Shown piece after piece: positions 1-4,757 of a DNA stretch of 6,746 bases (the first letter of the stretch is position 1; the number at the start of each line of letters is the position of its first letter). The notes under the pieces were generated by a model that saw only the letters and a list, made by a program, of their open reading frames with translations, had not been told where the DNA came from and did not search any database. The stretch comes from Candidatus Iainarchaeum sp. (GTDB taxonomy: Archaea; B1Sed10-29), in assembly GCA_003551125.1 (NCBI GenBank), contig PULY01000033.1, forward strand, positions 1-6,746. Reading direction: 5' to 3'. Both the position numbers and the translations under genes were made by a program.

Positions 1-2
1 CA

Positions 3-368
3 GCACACATACACTCATCAAACAACAATACAATAATCACAATAACAGATTCAACAGGATCAGAAACACTAGCAAGAAGCAGCGGAGGAATGATAGTAAA
101 AGCAGACAGGAAAAAAGGAGAACCACACACTGCAATGGAAGCAGCAAAACAAGCAGCAAATGAAGCCTACAAAAAAGGCTTAAAAGGAATACATATAAAG
201 ATAAGAGCACCTGGAGGACACAAGGCAAAAATGCCTGGACCAGGAGCACAAGCTGCAATAAGAGCACTATCGAGAAGTAGATTAAGCGTAGGCAAAATAG
301 AGGATGTAACACCAATACCACACGATGGAACAAAGAAAAAAGGTGGAAAAAGAGGAAGAAGAGTATAG
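3..368 (+). CDS. rps11: 30S ribosomal protein S11 (uS11), 5' partial
   Basis: Small-subunit ribosomal protein of the platform, which contacts 16S rRNA near the E site. The reading frame is open from base 3 to the TAG at 366-368, so 121 residues are visible and only a short N-terminal stretch is lost beyond the window edge. The ATG at 90 is an internal methionine: the upstream codons read AHIHSSNNNTIITITD, the typical start of archaeal uS11. Further family hallmarks are SSGGMIVKADR, IKIRAPGG, PGPGAQAAIRAL, and the basic tail IEDVTPIPHDGT followed by GGKRGRRV. The next gene, rpoD, begins 12 bases after the stop, and the TAG is part of the rpoD ribosome binding site. The order rps11-rpoD is standard in archaea. 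Identification is secure. Confidence 0.97.
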   Translation, partial: AHIHSSNNNTIITITDSTGSETLARSSGGMIVKADRKKGEPHTAMEAAKQAANEAYKKGLKGIHIKIRAPGGHKAKMPGPGAQAAIRALSRSRLSVGKIEDVTPIPHDGTKKKGGKRGRRV

Positions 369-371
369 AGG
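368..371 (+). promoter_or_regulatory. Ribosome binding site of rpoD
   Basis: GAGG sits 9 bases before the rpoD ATG and is complementary to the archaeal 16S 3' end. Its first G is the last base of the rps11 stop codon, so termination on rps11 and initiation on rpoD are physically coupled. Confidence 0.6.
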
Positions 372-380
372 AAGATTTAA

Positions 381-992
381 ATGAAAATAAAAAATATAAA
401 GGAAAAAGACGGCAAGCTAAAATTCAAATTAGAAGATTCAAATCCCGCAACGGCCAACGCAATAAGGAGAACTCTACAAAGGGAAATACCTACACTAGCA
501 GTAACAAAAGTAAGTTTCTTTCAAAACACATCAACGATGTTTGATGAATACATAGCACATAGAATAGGAATGACGCCTCTCTCAACCCCTGAAGATTACG
601 AACTAACCGAATCAGCACCATCAACGATGATGTCAATGACAGCTAAAGATCCCGGAATAGTACACGCAGAAGAAATGGAGATAGAAGACCCAAAAGTAAA
701 AATAGTGAATCCGAAAACACCTATAATAAAATTAGGTAAAAATCAAGAAATAAAATTAGAAGGAACAATAGAACTTGGACTGGGAAAAGACCACGCGAGA
801 CACAAACCTTGCCTAGCAACATACAAGACAAAAACAGATAAAAAAGCAGAAGAAGACCCAGAAACAGAATTTAACTTCACAATAGAATCATACGTAGAAA
901 AAGAACCAATAGAACTATTAAAACAATCACTGGAGATAATCAAAGAAAAATCAAACGAATTTAAAGAAAAAATTGAAAGCGGGGATGCCTGA
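381..992 (+). CDS. rpoD: DNA-directed RNA polymerase subunit D (RpoD / Rpo3)
   Basis: Archaeal counterpart of bacterial alpha and eukaryotic Rpb3/AC40; with subunit L it nucleates assembly of RNA polymerase. The 203-residue product has the alpha-like dimerisation motif ANAIRRTL (25-32), the hallmark FDEYIAHRIGMTPL (54-67) and GKDHARHKPC (135-144), where most archaeal proteins have a similar GKxHA segment. It has a single cysteine (C144). The cysteine-rich loop usual after the GMTPL motif is replaced by a Ser/Thr/Met stretch near 75-88. The ferredoxin-like [4Fe-4S] insert seen in many archaeal RpoD proteins is absent, which explains the short length. Start chosen at ATG 381, behind GAGG and matching the family N-terminus. 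The last codons and the TGA stop (990-992) lie inside the tRNA-Leu gene, an overlap of 14 bases. Confidence 0.97.
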   Translation: MKIKNIKEKDGKLKFKLEDSNPATANAIRRTLQREIPTLAVTKVSFFQNTSTMFDEYIAHRIGMTPLSTPEDYELTESAPSTMMSMTAKDPGIVHAEEMEIEDPKVKIVNPKTPIIKLGKNQEIKLEGTIELGLGKDHARHKPCLATYKTKTDKKAEEDPETEFNFTIESYVEKEPIELLKQSLEIIKEKSNEFKEKIESGDA

Positions 993-1097
993 GCGGTCAA
1001 AAGGGCATGGTTGAGGGCCATGTGGCTTAGTGCCTTCACGGGTTCAAAACCAAGAAGAAGCTATTAGCTTCTTTGGGTGAACATCCCGTTCCCCGCA
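979..1097 (+). tRNA. tRNA-Leu (anticodon GAG), with T-loop intron
   Basis: Exons are 979-1048 and 1084-1097, giving an 84-nt mature tRNA; CCA is not encoded. The acceptor stem GCGGGGA (979-985) pairs with TCCCCGC (1090-1096), and A1097 is the discriminator. U8 is T986 and A14 is A992; G18G19 are 995-996. The D stem is C10-G25, C11-G24, U12-A23. The anticodon stem CATGG/CCATG (1006-1010/1018-1022) encloses TTGAGGG, giving U33 and anticodon GAG at 1013-1015. A long variable arm (GGC/GCC, 1024-1026/1032-1034) marks it as class II. The T stem is ACGGG/CCCGT (1038-1042/1085-1089). The T-loop TTCAAA is separated from its last base T1084 by 35 extra bases; removing them restores the normal loop TTCAAAT. 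A tRNA-Leu between rpoD and rpl18e is a conserved archaeal arrangement. Confidence 0.93.
1049..1083 (+). other. tRNA-Leu intron at position 59/60 (T-loop), BHB motif
   Basis: The exon-intron boundaries form a strict bulge-helix-bulge. The outer helix is the T stem, 1038-1042 with 1085-1089. The 4-bp central helix is TTCA (1043-1046) with TGAA (1078-1081). Bulges are AA|A (1047-1049) and CA|T (1082-1084), with cuts after the second base of each. The inner helix starts C1050-G1077 and C1051-G1076 and continues through small bulges into AGAAGC/GCTTCT (1056-1061/1067-1072), capped by the loop TATTA. Archaeal tRNA introns most often lie at 37/38, so this is a non-canonical position. Cutting as predicted leaves a perfect T-loop, which strongly supports the assignment. 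Confidence 0.88.
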
Positions 1098-1115
1098 TCC
1101 CCACAACAATAAAAA

Positions 1116-1484
1116 ATGATTAAAATGAGTAAAAGGAAAAACAGAATACAGAACAAAAGACTAAAAAGTCTAATAAGAACTCTGGAAAAAGAAAAAGGAA
1201 TTTGGAAAGACCTAGGAAAAGAACTAGGCAAACCAAATAGAAAAAGAGCTGAAGTAAACCTAAGAAAAATAGACAAAGAAGCGGAAGACGGAGAAATAAT
1301 ATTAATACCTGGAAAAGTACTTGGATACGGAGAAATAAATAAAGATAAAAAAATAGAAATAGCAGCATTAACATATTCAAACAAAGCCAATGAAAAAATA
1401 AACAAAACAAAATCAAAAGCCTTCACAATAGAAGAAATGAAAGATAAAAAACCATCAAAAGAAAAAATGAAGATAATAAAGTGA
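1116..1484 (+). CDS. rpl18e: 50S ribosomal protein L18e (eL18)
   Basis: Large-subunit protein shared by archaea and eukaryotes and related to bacterial L15. The 122-residue product carries the family core: SLIRTLEKE, IWKDLGKEL, RAEVNLRKID, the glycine motif IPGKVLGYGEI with its neighbouring basic residues, and a C-terminal AFTIEEM. The usual C-terminal IIK/IIE ending is present. ATG 1116 is used here, but ATG 1125 (MSKRKNR) is equally plausible, since neither has a Shine-Dalgarno sequence. The gene starts 18 bases after the tRNA-Leu 3' end, so tRNA 3' processing would create a short mRNA leader. Its TGA stop (1482-1484) forms part of the rpl13 ribosome binding site. Identification is secure; only the start is uncertain. 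Confidence 0.95.
   Translation: MIKMSKRKNRIQNKRLKSLIRTLEKEKGIWKDLGKELGKPNRKRAEVNLRKIDKEAEDGEIILIPGKVLGYGEINKDKKIEIAALTYSNKANEKINKTKSKAFTIEEMKDKKPSKEKMKIIK
1481..1484 (+). promoter_or_regulatory. Ribosome binding site of rpl13, fused to the rpl18e stop
   Basis: GTGA lies 5 bases before the ATG at 1490 and contains the rpl18e TGA stop. The surrounding string AGTGAACAAAATG closely matches GGTGAACAAAAATG before rpoN and GGTGAACAGATG before rps2. This supports ATG 1490 as the rpl13 start rather than the in-frame GTG at 1481, which has nothing like a ribosome binding site upstream. Confidence 0.6.
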
Positions 1485-1489
1485 ACAAA

Positions 1490-1906
1490 ATGTACATAAT
1501 AAACGGAGAAGGAAAACCACTCGGAAGAATAGCATCAAAAGCATCCGAAGAAGCTCAAAAAGGAAAAGAAGTCAGAATAATAAACTCTGAAAAAGCAATA
1601 ATAGTGGGAAAAAAACAGAATATAGTGCAAAAATACAGAGACAAATTCAATCTAAGAGATTTAGGAAACCCAAGAAAAAGTCCAAAAACAATATCAAGAA
1701 GACCTGATCTATTCATAAAAAGAGCAACAGAGAAAATGCTTCCAATGAAAAAACAAAGAGGTAAAAAGGCTAAGAAAAAAATAAAAGCATACTTGGGAGT
1801 TCCAGAAGGACTAGAAGAAAAATCAGAAGATAATATAAAAATAAAAAAAGATAAACCACATATCACAATAAAAGAACTATGTGAAGAATTAGGATTAAAA
1901 CAATAA
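1490..1906 (+). CDS. rpl13: 50S ribosomal protein L13 (uL13)
   Basis: Large-subunit protein that binds 23S rRNA early in assembly. The 138-residue product from ATG 1490 begins MYIINGEGKPLGRIAS, the typical archaeal uL13 start, with LGRIAS at 11-16. It then has VRIINSEKAIIVG (28-40) and the basic signature region RRPDLFIKRATEKMLP (70-85), followed by a lysine-rich stretch and AYLGVP (100-105). An in-frame GTG at 1481 would add three residues and overlap the rpl18e stop by four bases; I prefer ATG 1490 because GTGA is then correctly spaced as its binding site. The gene is 13 bases upstream of rps9. rpl18e-rpl13-rps9-rpoN is the standard archaeal order, so these genes are probably co-transcribed. 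Confidence 0.95.
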   Translation: MYIINGEGKPLGRIASKASEEAQKGKEVRIINSEKAIIVGKKQNIVQKYRDKFNLRDLGNPRKSPKTISRRPDLFIKRATEKMLPMKKQRGKKAKKKIKAYLGVPEGLEEKSEDNIKIKKDKPHITIKELCEELGLKQ

Positions 1907-1907
1907 A

Positions 1908-1911
1908 GAGG
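1908..1911 (+). promoter_or_regulatory. Ribosome binding site of rps9
   Basis: GAGG, within the longer GAGGATGA, sits 8 bases before the ATG at 1920 in the 13-base gap after rpl13. It fixes the rps9 start. Confidence 0.6.
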
Positions 1912-1919
1912 ATGAAAAA

Positions 1920-2336
1920 ATGGCTAAACATGTATTCAAAAAAGGAAAAAAGAAAAAAGCAGTAGCTAGAACAACCATAAAGGAAGGAAAAGGAACAATA
2001 AAAATTAATAATCAACCAATAGACTTATACACTCCTGAATTATACAGAAGAATGATAAAAGAACCAATAAGAATAGCTGAGAAAATTCTGGGAAAAGAGA
2101 AACTTGAAAAGATAAAAATAAAAACAAATGTGAAAGGCGGAGGAAAAGCAGGACAAGCAGCAGCCACTAGAACCTCAATAGGGAAAGCACTAGTAGAATG
2201 GAGTGGCTCAGAAGAACTGGAAGAAAAATACAGAGAATACGACAGATCAATACTAGTAGATGATTACAGAAGAAAAGAGCCAAAGAAACCAATGAGAAAA
2301 GGAGCAAGAGCAAAACCAATCAAATCATACAGATAA
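1920..2336 (+). CDS. rps9: 30S ribosomal protein S9 (uS9)
   Basis: Small-subunit head protein whose extended C-terminal tail reaches the P-site tRNA. The 138-residue product has the N-terminal basic motif KKKAVARTTI (11-20), a GxGxIxIN segment (23-30) and the glycine-rich core NVKGGGKAGQAAATRTSIGK (70-89), which is highly conserved. It ends in a basic tail closing with KSYR, where the universally conserved terminal arginine contacts P-site tRNA. Start at ATG 1920, placed by the GAGG motif. Length is normal for archaea. rpoN follows after 25 bases. Confidence 0.97.
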   Translation: MAKHVFKKGKKKKAVARTTIKEGKGTIKINNQPIDLYTPELYRRMIKEPIRIAEKILGKEKLEKIKIKTNVKGGGKAGQAAATRTSIGKALVEWSGSEELEEKYREYDRSILVDDYRRKEPKKPMRKGARAKPIKSYR

Positions 2337-2350
2337 AGTGCCCCAAAAAA

Positions 2351-2355
2351 GGTGA
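2351..2355 (+). promoter_or_regulatory. Ribosome binding site of rpoN
   Basis: GGTGA is a strong match to the archaeal anti-Shine-Dalgarno and lies 6 bases before ATG 2362 and 9 before ATG 2365. The spacing slightly favours the first ATG, while family alignment favours the second. Confidence 0.6.
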
Positions 2356-2361
2356 ACAAAA

Positions 2362-2565
2362 ATGATGATACCCGTAAGATGCTTCAGTTGTGGAAAACCA
2401 ATAGGACACCTCTGGGAAGAATACAAAGAAAAGATAGAAAACGGAGAAAACCCAGAAAAAGTAATGGACGAATTAAAATTGGAAAGATACTGCTGTAGAA
2501 GAATGTTCACAGCCCAAGTAGACATAATAGATGAAATAAACAAATACTCGCGAATGGGGCCATAG
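2362..2565 (+). CDS. rpoN: DNA-directed RNA polymerase subunit N (RpoN / Rpo10)
   Basis: Zinc-binding subunit homologous to eukaryotic Rpb10, packed against subunits D and L in the assembly platform. The 67-residue product contains the diagnostic IPVRCFSCGKPIG and ERYCCRRM, giving the four zinc ligands C7, C10, C44 and C45. Two adjacent ATGs compete; starting at 2365 would give MIPVRC, the usual N-terminus. The C-terminus SRMGP is unusual because it is encoded by bases running into tRNA-Pro: the TAG stop (2563-2565) is tRNA positions 8-10, an overlap of 10 bases. In many archaea rpoK follows rpoN; here there is no room for it before enolase. This is not the bacterial sigma-54 gene of the same symbol. 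Confidence 0.97.
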   Translation: MMIPVRCFSCGKPIGHLWEEYKEKIENGENPEKVMDELKLERYCCRRMFTAQVDIIDEINKYSRMGP

Positions 2566-2662
2566 GGTAGCCTGGCATCCTACCACCCCGGGGCGGTGGT
2601 GACGTGAGTTCAATACGCGAGAAGGTTACAGACCTTCCGAAGTGGAAATCTCGCTGGCCCCA
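2556..2662 (+). tRNA. tRNA-Pro (anticodon GGG), with T-loop intron
   Basis: Exons are 2556-2614 and 2649-2662, giving a 73-nt mature tRNA without encoded CCA. The acceptor GGGGCCA (2556-2562) pairs with TGGCCCC (2655-2661); the discriminator is A2662. U8 is T2563 and A14 is A2569; G18G19 are 2574-2575. The D stem pairs G10-U25, G11-C24 and G12-C23, as in other archaeal tRNA-Pro. The anticodon stem CCACC/GGTGG (2583-2587/2595-2599) encloses CCGGGGC, giving anticodon GGG (2590-2592). Position 33 is C instead of the near-universal U. The variable loop is TGAC. The T stem is GTGAG/CTCGC (2604-2608/2650-2654) with one U-G pair. The loop TTCAAT is separated from T2649 by 34 bases. tRNA-Pro near enolase fits archaeal gene order. 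Confidence 0.9.
2615..2648 (+). other. tRNA-Pro intron at position 59/60 (T-loop), relaxed BHB
   Basis: The T stem forms the outer helix. The central 4 bp are TTCA (2609-2612) with TGGA (2643-2646), including one U-G pair. The bulges are AT|A (2613-2615) and AA|T (2647-2649). Splicing gives the loop TTCAATT, with T54, T55, C56, A57 and A58 intact. The inner side is weaker than in tRNA-Leu: one C-G pair (2616-2642), a 4x4 internal loop, then GAAGGT/ACCTTC (2621-2626/2632-2637) capped by TACAG. The site and the cut pattern match the tRNA-Leu intron. Confidence 0.82.
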
Positions 2663-2690
2663 TACCACTTTTAATCTCATAGAATTACAA

Positions 2691-2694
2691 GAGG
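2691..2694 (+). promoter_or_regulatory. Ribosome binding site of enolase gene
   Basis: GAGG lies 10 bases before ATG 2705. The 42 bases between tRNA-Pro and eno hold only this site and a short T run (2668-2672); no convincing TATA box was seen, so eno may share the upstream transcript. Confidence 0.5.
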
Positions 2695-2704
2695 AATTAA
2701 AAAA

Positions 2705-3937
2705 ATGGATGAATTAAACATAAGAGAAATAGAATCAAAAGTAATCTTCAACTCAAAAGGAAACAAAACAATAGAAACAGATGTATACACAGAAAACGGA
2801 TACGGAAGAGCAAGCGCACCAATAGGAACCTCAGCAGGTAAAAACGAAGTAGTACAAATGCCTGAAAATCCAGAGAAACTGATAAAAAAAGCTGAAGAAG
2901 AACTATATCCTTCAATAGTAGGAATGAGTGCAGATAATCAAAAAGAAATAGATGAAAAAATAAAAGAAAAGGACGGAACAGAAAAACTTGAAAAATACGG
3001 AGCAGCAATAACACTTCCACTATCAATAGCAGTAGCAAAAGCAGCAGCGGAAACAAAAAATCAGCCACTATATTTTCACTTAAAAGAAAAAAAAGAATAT
3101 CTACTACCACAACCACTTGGAAAACTAATCGGAGGAGGTCAACACGCAAGAAAAGGACCAGAAATACAGGAATTCCTATCAATACCAACTAAAACAAAAT
3201 CAATAAAAGAATCATGTCAAATAAATATCTTAATGCAAGAAAACGTTAAGAAAATACTTGAAAAAAGAGATAAACACTTTACAGCGGGAAAAGACCTAGA
3301 AAACGGATACACAACCGCCCTTGGAAACGAAGAAGCGTTTGAAATAATTCAAAAAGCGAGGGAAAAAACAAAGAAACAAATAAAGAAAAATTCAAATATA
3401 AGTTCAGAAGCAGAAATAAAACTGGGAATAGATGCCGCAGCATCGGAATTCTACGAAAATGGAAAATACATATATCAAGATAAAGAAAGAACACCTGAAG
3501 AACAATTAGAATACATGAAGAAGATAATAGATAAATACGATTTAGAATACATAGAAGATCCTTTCCAAGAAGAGGACTTCGAAAATCACAAAAAATTAAC
3601 TCAAGAGATGCCAGAAAAAACAATATGTGGAGACGACATATTCACAACTAATGTAAAACTACTGGAAAAAGGAATAAAGAAAGGATCATGTAACACGATA
3701 CTGATAAAGCCAAATCAAGTGGGAACAATAACCGACACGAGAAAAACCATAAAAAAAGCCAAAGAAAAAGGATACACCACAGTAATATCACACAGATCAG
3801 GAGAAACAAACGATTCATTTATATCACATCTTGCAATTGCAGAAGACATACCAATAATAAAAACAGGAATAACAGGTGGAGAAAGAATAGCAAAACTAAA
3901 TGAACTAATAAGAATAGAATATTACATGAGAAGATAA
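2705..3937 (+). CDS. eno: Enolase (phosphopyruvate hydratase)
   Basis: Interconverts 2-phosphoglycerate and phosphoenolpyruvate in glycolysis and gluconeogenesis; Mg-dependent and cytosolic. The 410 residues include an N-terminal capping domain and a C-terminal barrel. By comparison with yeast enolase, metal ligands are D243 (GIDAAASEF), E284 (YIEDPF) and D310 (CGDD). The catalytic lysine is K335 within ILIKPNQVG, with H363-R364-S365 in ISHRSGE and K386 in IKTG. H147 and E156 match the substrate-side His and Glu. Two loops are divergent: the usual SGASTG is IGTSAG (metal-chelating Ser kept as S43), and the usual GDEGG is DLENG, keeping only the key Glu as E199. All catalytic residues remain, so it is probably active. 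Enolase beside rps2 is a widespread archaeal arrangement. Confidence 0.96.
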   Translation: MDELNIREIESKVIFNSKGNKTIETDVYTENGYGRASAPIGTSAGKNEVVQMPENPEKLIKKAEEELYPSIVGMSADNQKEIDEKIKEKDGTEKLEKYGAAITLPLSIAVAKAAAETKNQPLYFHLKEKKEYLLPQPLGKLIGGGQHARKGPEIQEFLSIPTKTKSIKESCQINILMQENVKKILEKRDKHFTAGKDLENGYTTALGNEEAFEIIQKAREKTKKQIKKNSNISSEAEIKLGIDAAASEFYENGKYIYQDKERTPEEQLEYMKKIIDKYDLEYIEDPFQEEDFENHKKLTQEMPEKTICGDDIFTTNVKLLEKGIKKGSCNTILIKPNQVGTITDTRKTIKKAKEKGYTTVISHRSGETNDSFISHLAIAEDIPIIKTGITGGERIAKLNELIRIEYYMRR

Positions 3938-3997
3938 AAACCACAAGAACAAAAAAGAATAAAGAGAAAAATTAAGATTACAAAAAAATCAAATACA

Positions 3998-4002
3998 GGT
4001 GA
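3998..4002 (+). promoter_or_regulatory. Ribosome binding site of rps2
   Basis: GGTGA lies 4 bases before ATG 4007. The in-frame ATG at 4016 would be 13 bases away, so 4007 is the better start. Confidence 0.6.
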
Positions 4003-4006
4003 ACAG

Positions 4007-4627
4007 ATGACGGAAATGGAAAAACAAGACAAACTCGAAGACCCATTAGCACCAATCGAAAAATACTTGGAAACAGGAGCACATATAGGATCAAAGTACA
4101 AAACAGGACAAATGGATCCATTTGCATACAAATGCAGAAACGACGGATTATGGGTACTAGACATAGCAAAAATAGATGAAAGGTTAAAAAGAGCAGCAAA
4201 ACTAATATCAAAACAAGAACCAAGTAAAGTACTAATAGTAGCTGGAAGAAAATATGCGGAGAAACCAGCGGAAAAAATGGCTGAGAAAATAGGAGCAACA
4301 TCAATAATAGGAAGATACCCACCAGGACTACTAACAAATCCAAGAGGAGAAAAATTCTTAGAACCTGAATTAGTAATAACAGCAGATCCAGCAGTAGATA
4401 GCCAAGCTATAAAAGAAGCACAAACAGCAAAAGTACCAGTAATAAGTCTATGCGACACATCAAATAGAGTAGAAAACATAGATCTGTTAATACCAATTAA
4501 CAACAAGGGAAAACAATCACTAGCACTAGCATACTACCTAATGGCGAGAGAGACACTGAAAAACAGAGGAATAATAAAAGAAAACGATGAATTCGATGCC
4601 GAAATAGAGGACTTTCAATTCGAATAG
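4007..4627 (+). CDS. rps2: 30S ribosomal protein S2 (uS2), archaeal/eukaryotic type
   Basis: Small-subunit protein on the solvent side near the head-body junction; its eukaryotic homologue is RPSA/p40. The 206-residue product has the family motifs GAHIGSK (24-30), DGLWVLDIAKIDERL (46-60), GRYPPGLLTNP (102-112), DPAVDSQAIKEA (127-138) and IPINNKGKQSLALAYYLMAR (162-181), followed by the acidic tail common in archaea. Start at ATG 4007, set by GGTGA. It lies 69 bases after enolase, probably in the same transcription unit. In many archaea rps2 is followed by a MEMO-family gene and mevalonate pathway genes; here only a kinase of that pathway remains, and it is inverted. Confidence 0.97.
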   Translation: MTEMEKQDKLEDPLAPIEKYLETGAHIGSKYKTGQMDPFAYKCRNDGLWVLDIAKIDERLKRAAKLISKQEPSKVLIVAGRKYAEKPAEKMAEKIGATSIIGRYPPGLLTNPRGEKFLEPELVITADPAVDSQAIKEAQTAKVPVISLCDTSNRVENIDLLIPINNKGKQSLALAYYLMARETLKNRGIIKENDEFDAEIEDFQFE

Positions 4628-4666
4628 ATTTCAGAATAAAGAAAAGAAAAAAGGCATAAAGTAATA

Positions 4667-4743
4667 TATTCCTATCAGGCGAACATAGTTTAGTCTATGG
4701 AAAAAAACATTGATTTCTTCAATACAACACAGACATAGGAATA
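4667..4743. other. Possible structured element in the convergent rps2/ipk spacer
   Basis: The 148-base spacer 4628-4775 has no gene. Within it TATTCCTAT (4667-4675) is the exact inverted complement of ATAGGAATA (4735-4743), a 9-bp closing stem. It encloses two smaller hairpins: CATAG/CTATG (4684-4688/4695-4699) with a 6-base loop, and ATTGA/TCAAT (4709-4713/4719-4723) with a 5-base loop. The fold is a three-way junction readable on either strand. It could be a small RNA, a 3' end element or chance in AT-rich DNA. No C/D or H/ACA boxes were recognised. Confidence 0.35.
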
Positions 4744-4757
4744 AAGAGACCATTTAG

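Noticed and set aside
90..92. ATG 90 as the rps11 start
   Set aside because: The frame is open upstream to the window edge and encodes conserved uS11 residues, so this is an internal methionine.
1076..1083. GGTGAACA in the tRNA-Leu intron as a ribosome binding site for rpl18e
   Set aside because: It is more than 30 bases from the start codon, and TGAA is required there to pair with the T-loop in the splicing motif.
981..1103. Alternative acceptor stem GGGGATG (981-987) with CATCCCC (1096-1102) for tRNA-Leu
   Set aside because: It is also a perfect 7-bp match, but it puts C at position 8 and breaks the spacing to A14 and G18G19. GCGGGGA/TCCCCGC gives U8 and a standard layout.
1481..1489. GTG 1481 as the start of rpl13
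   Set aside because: No ribosome binding site precedes it, whereas GTGA is well placed for ATG 1490, and the family N-terminus begins at MYII.
2668..2680. TATA-like promoter for enolase in ACTTTTAATCTC
   Set aside because: It is a weak match with no supporting BRE and is equally readable as a short U tract after tRNA-Pro.
2748..3623. Long minus-strand frames opposite enolase, rich in Leu and Phe
   Set aside because: They mirror an A-rich coding strand, have low-complexity hydrophobic translations and resemble no family. Similar minus-strand frames opposite rps11, rpl18e, rpl13, rps2 and gltX were dropped for the same reason.
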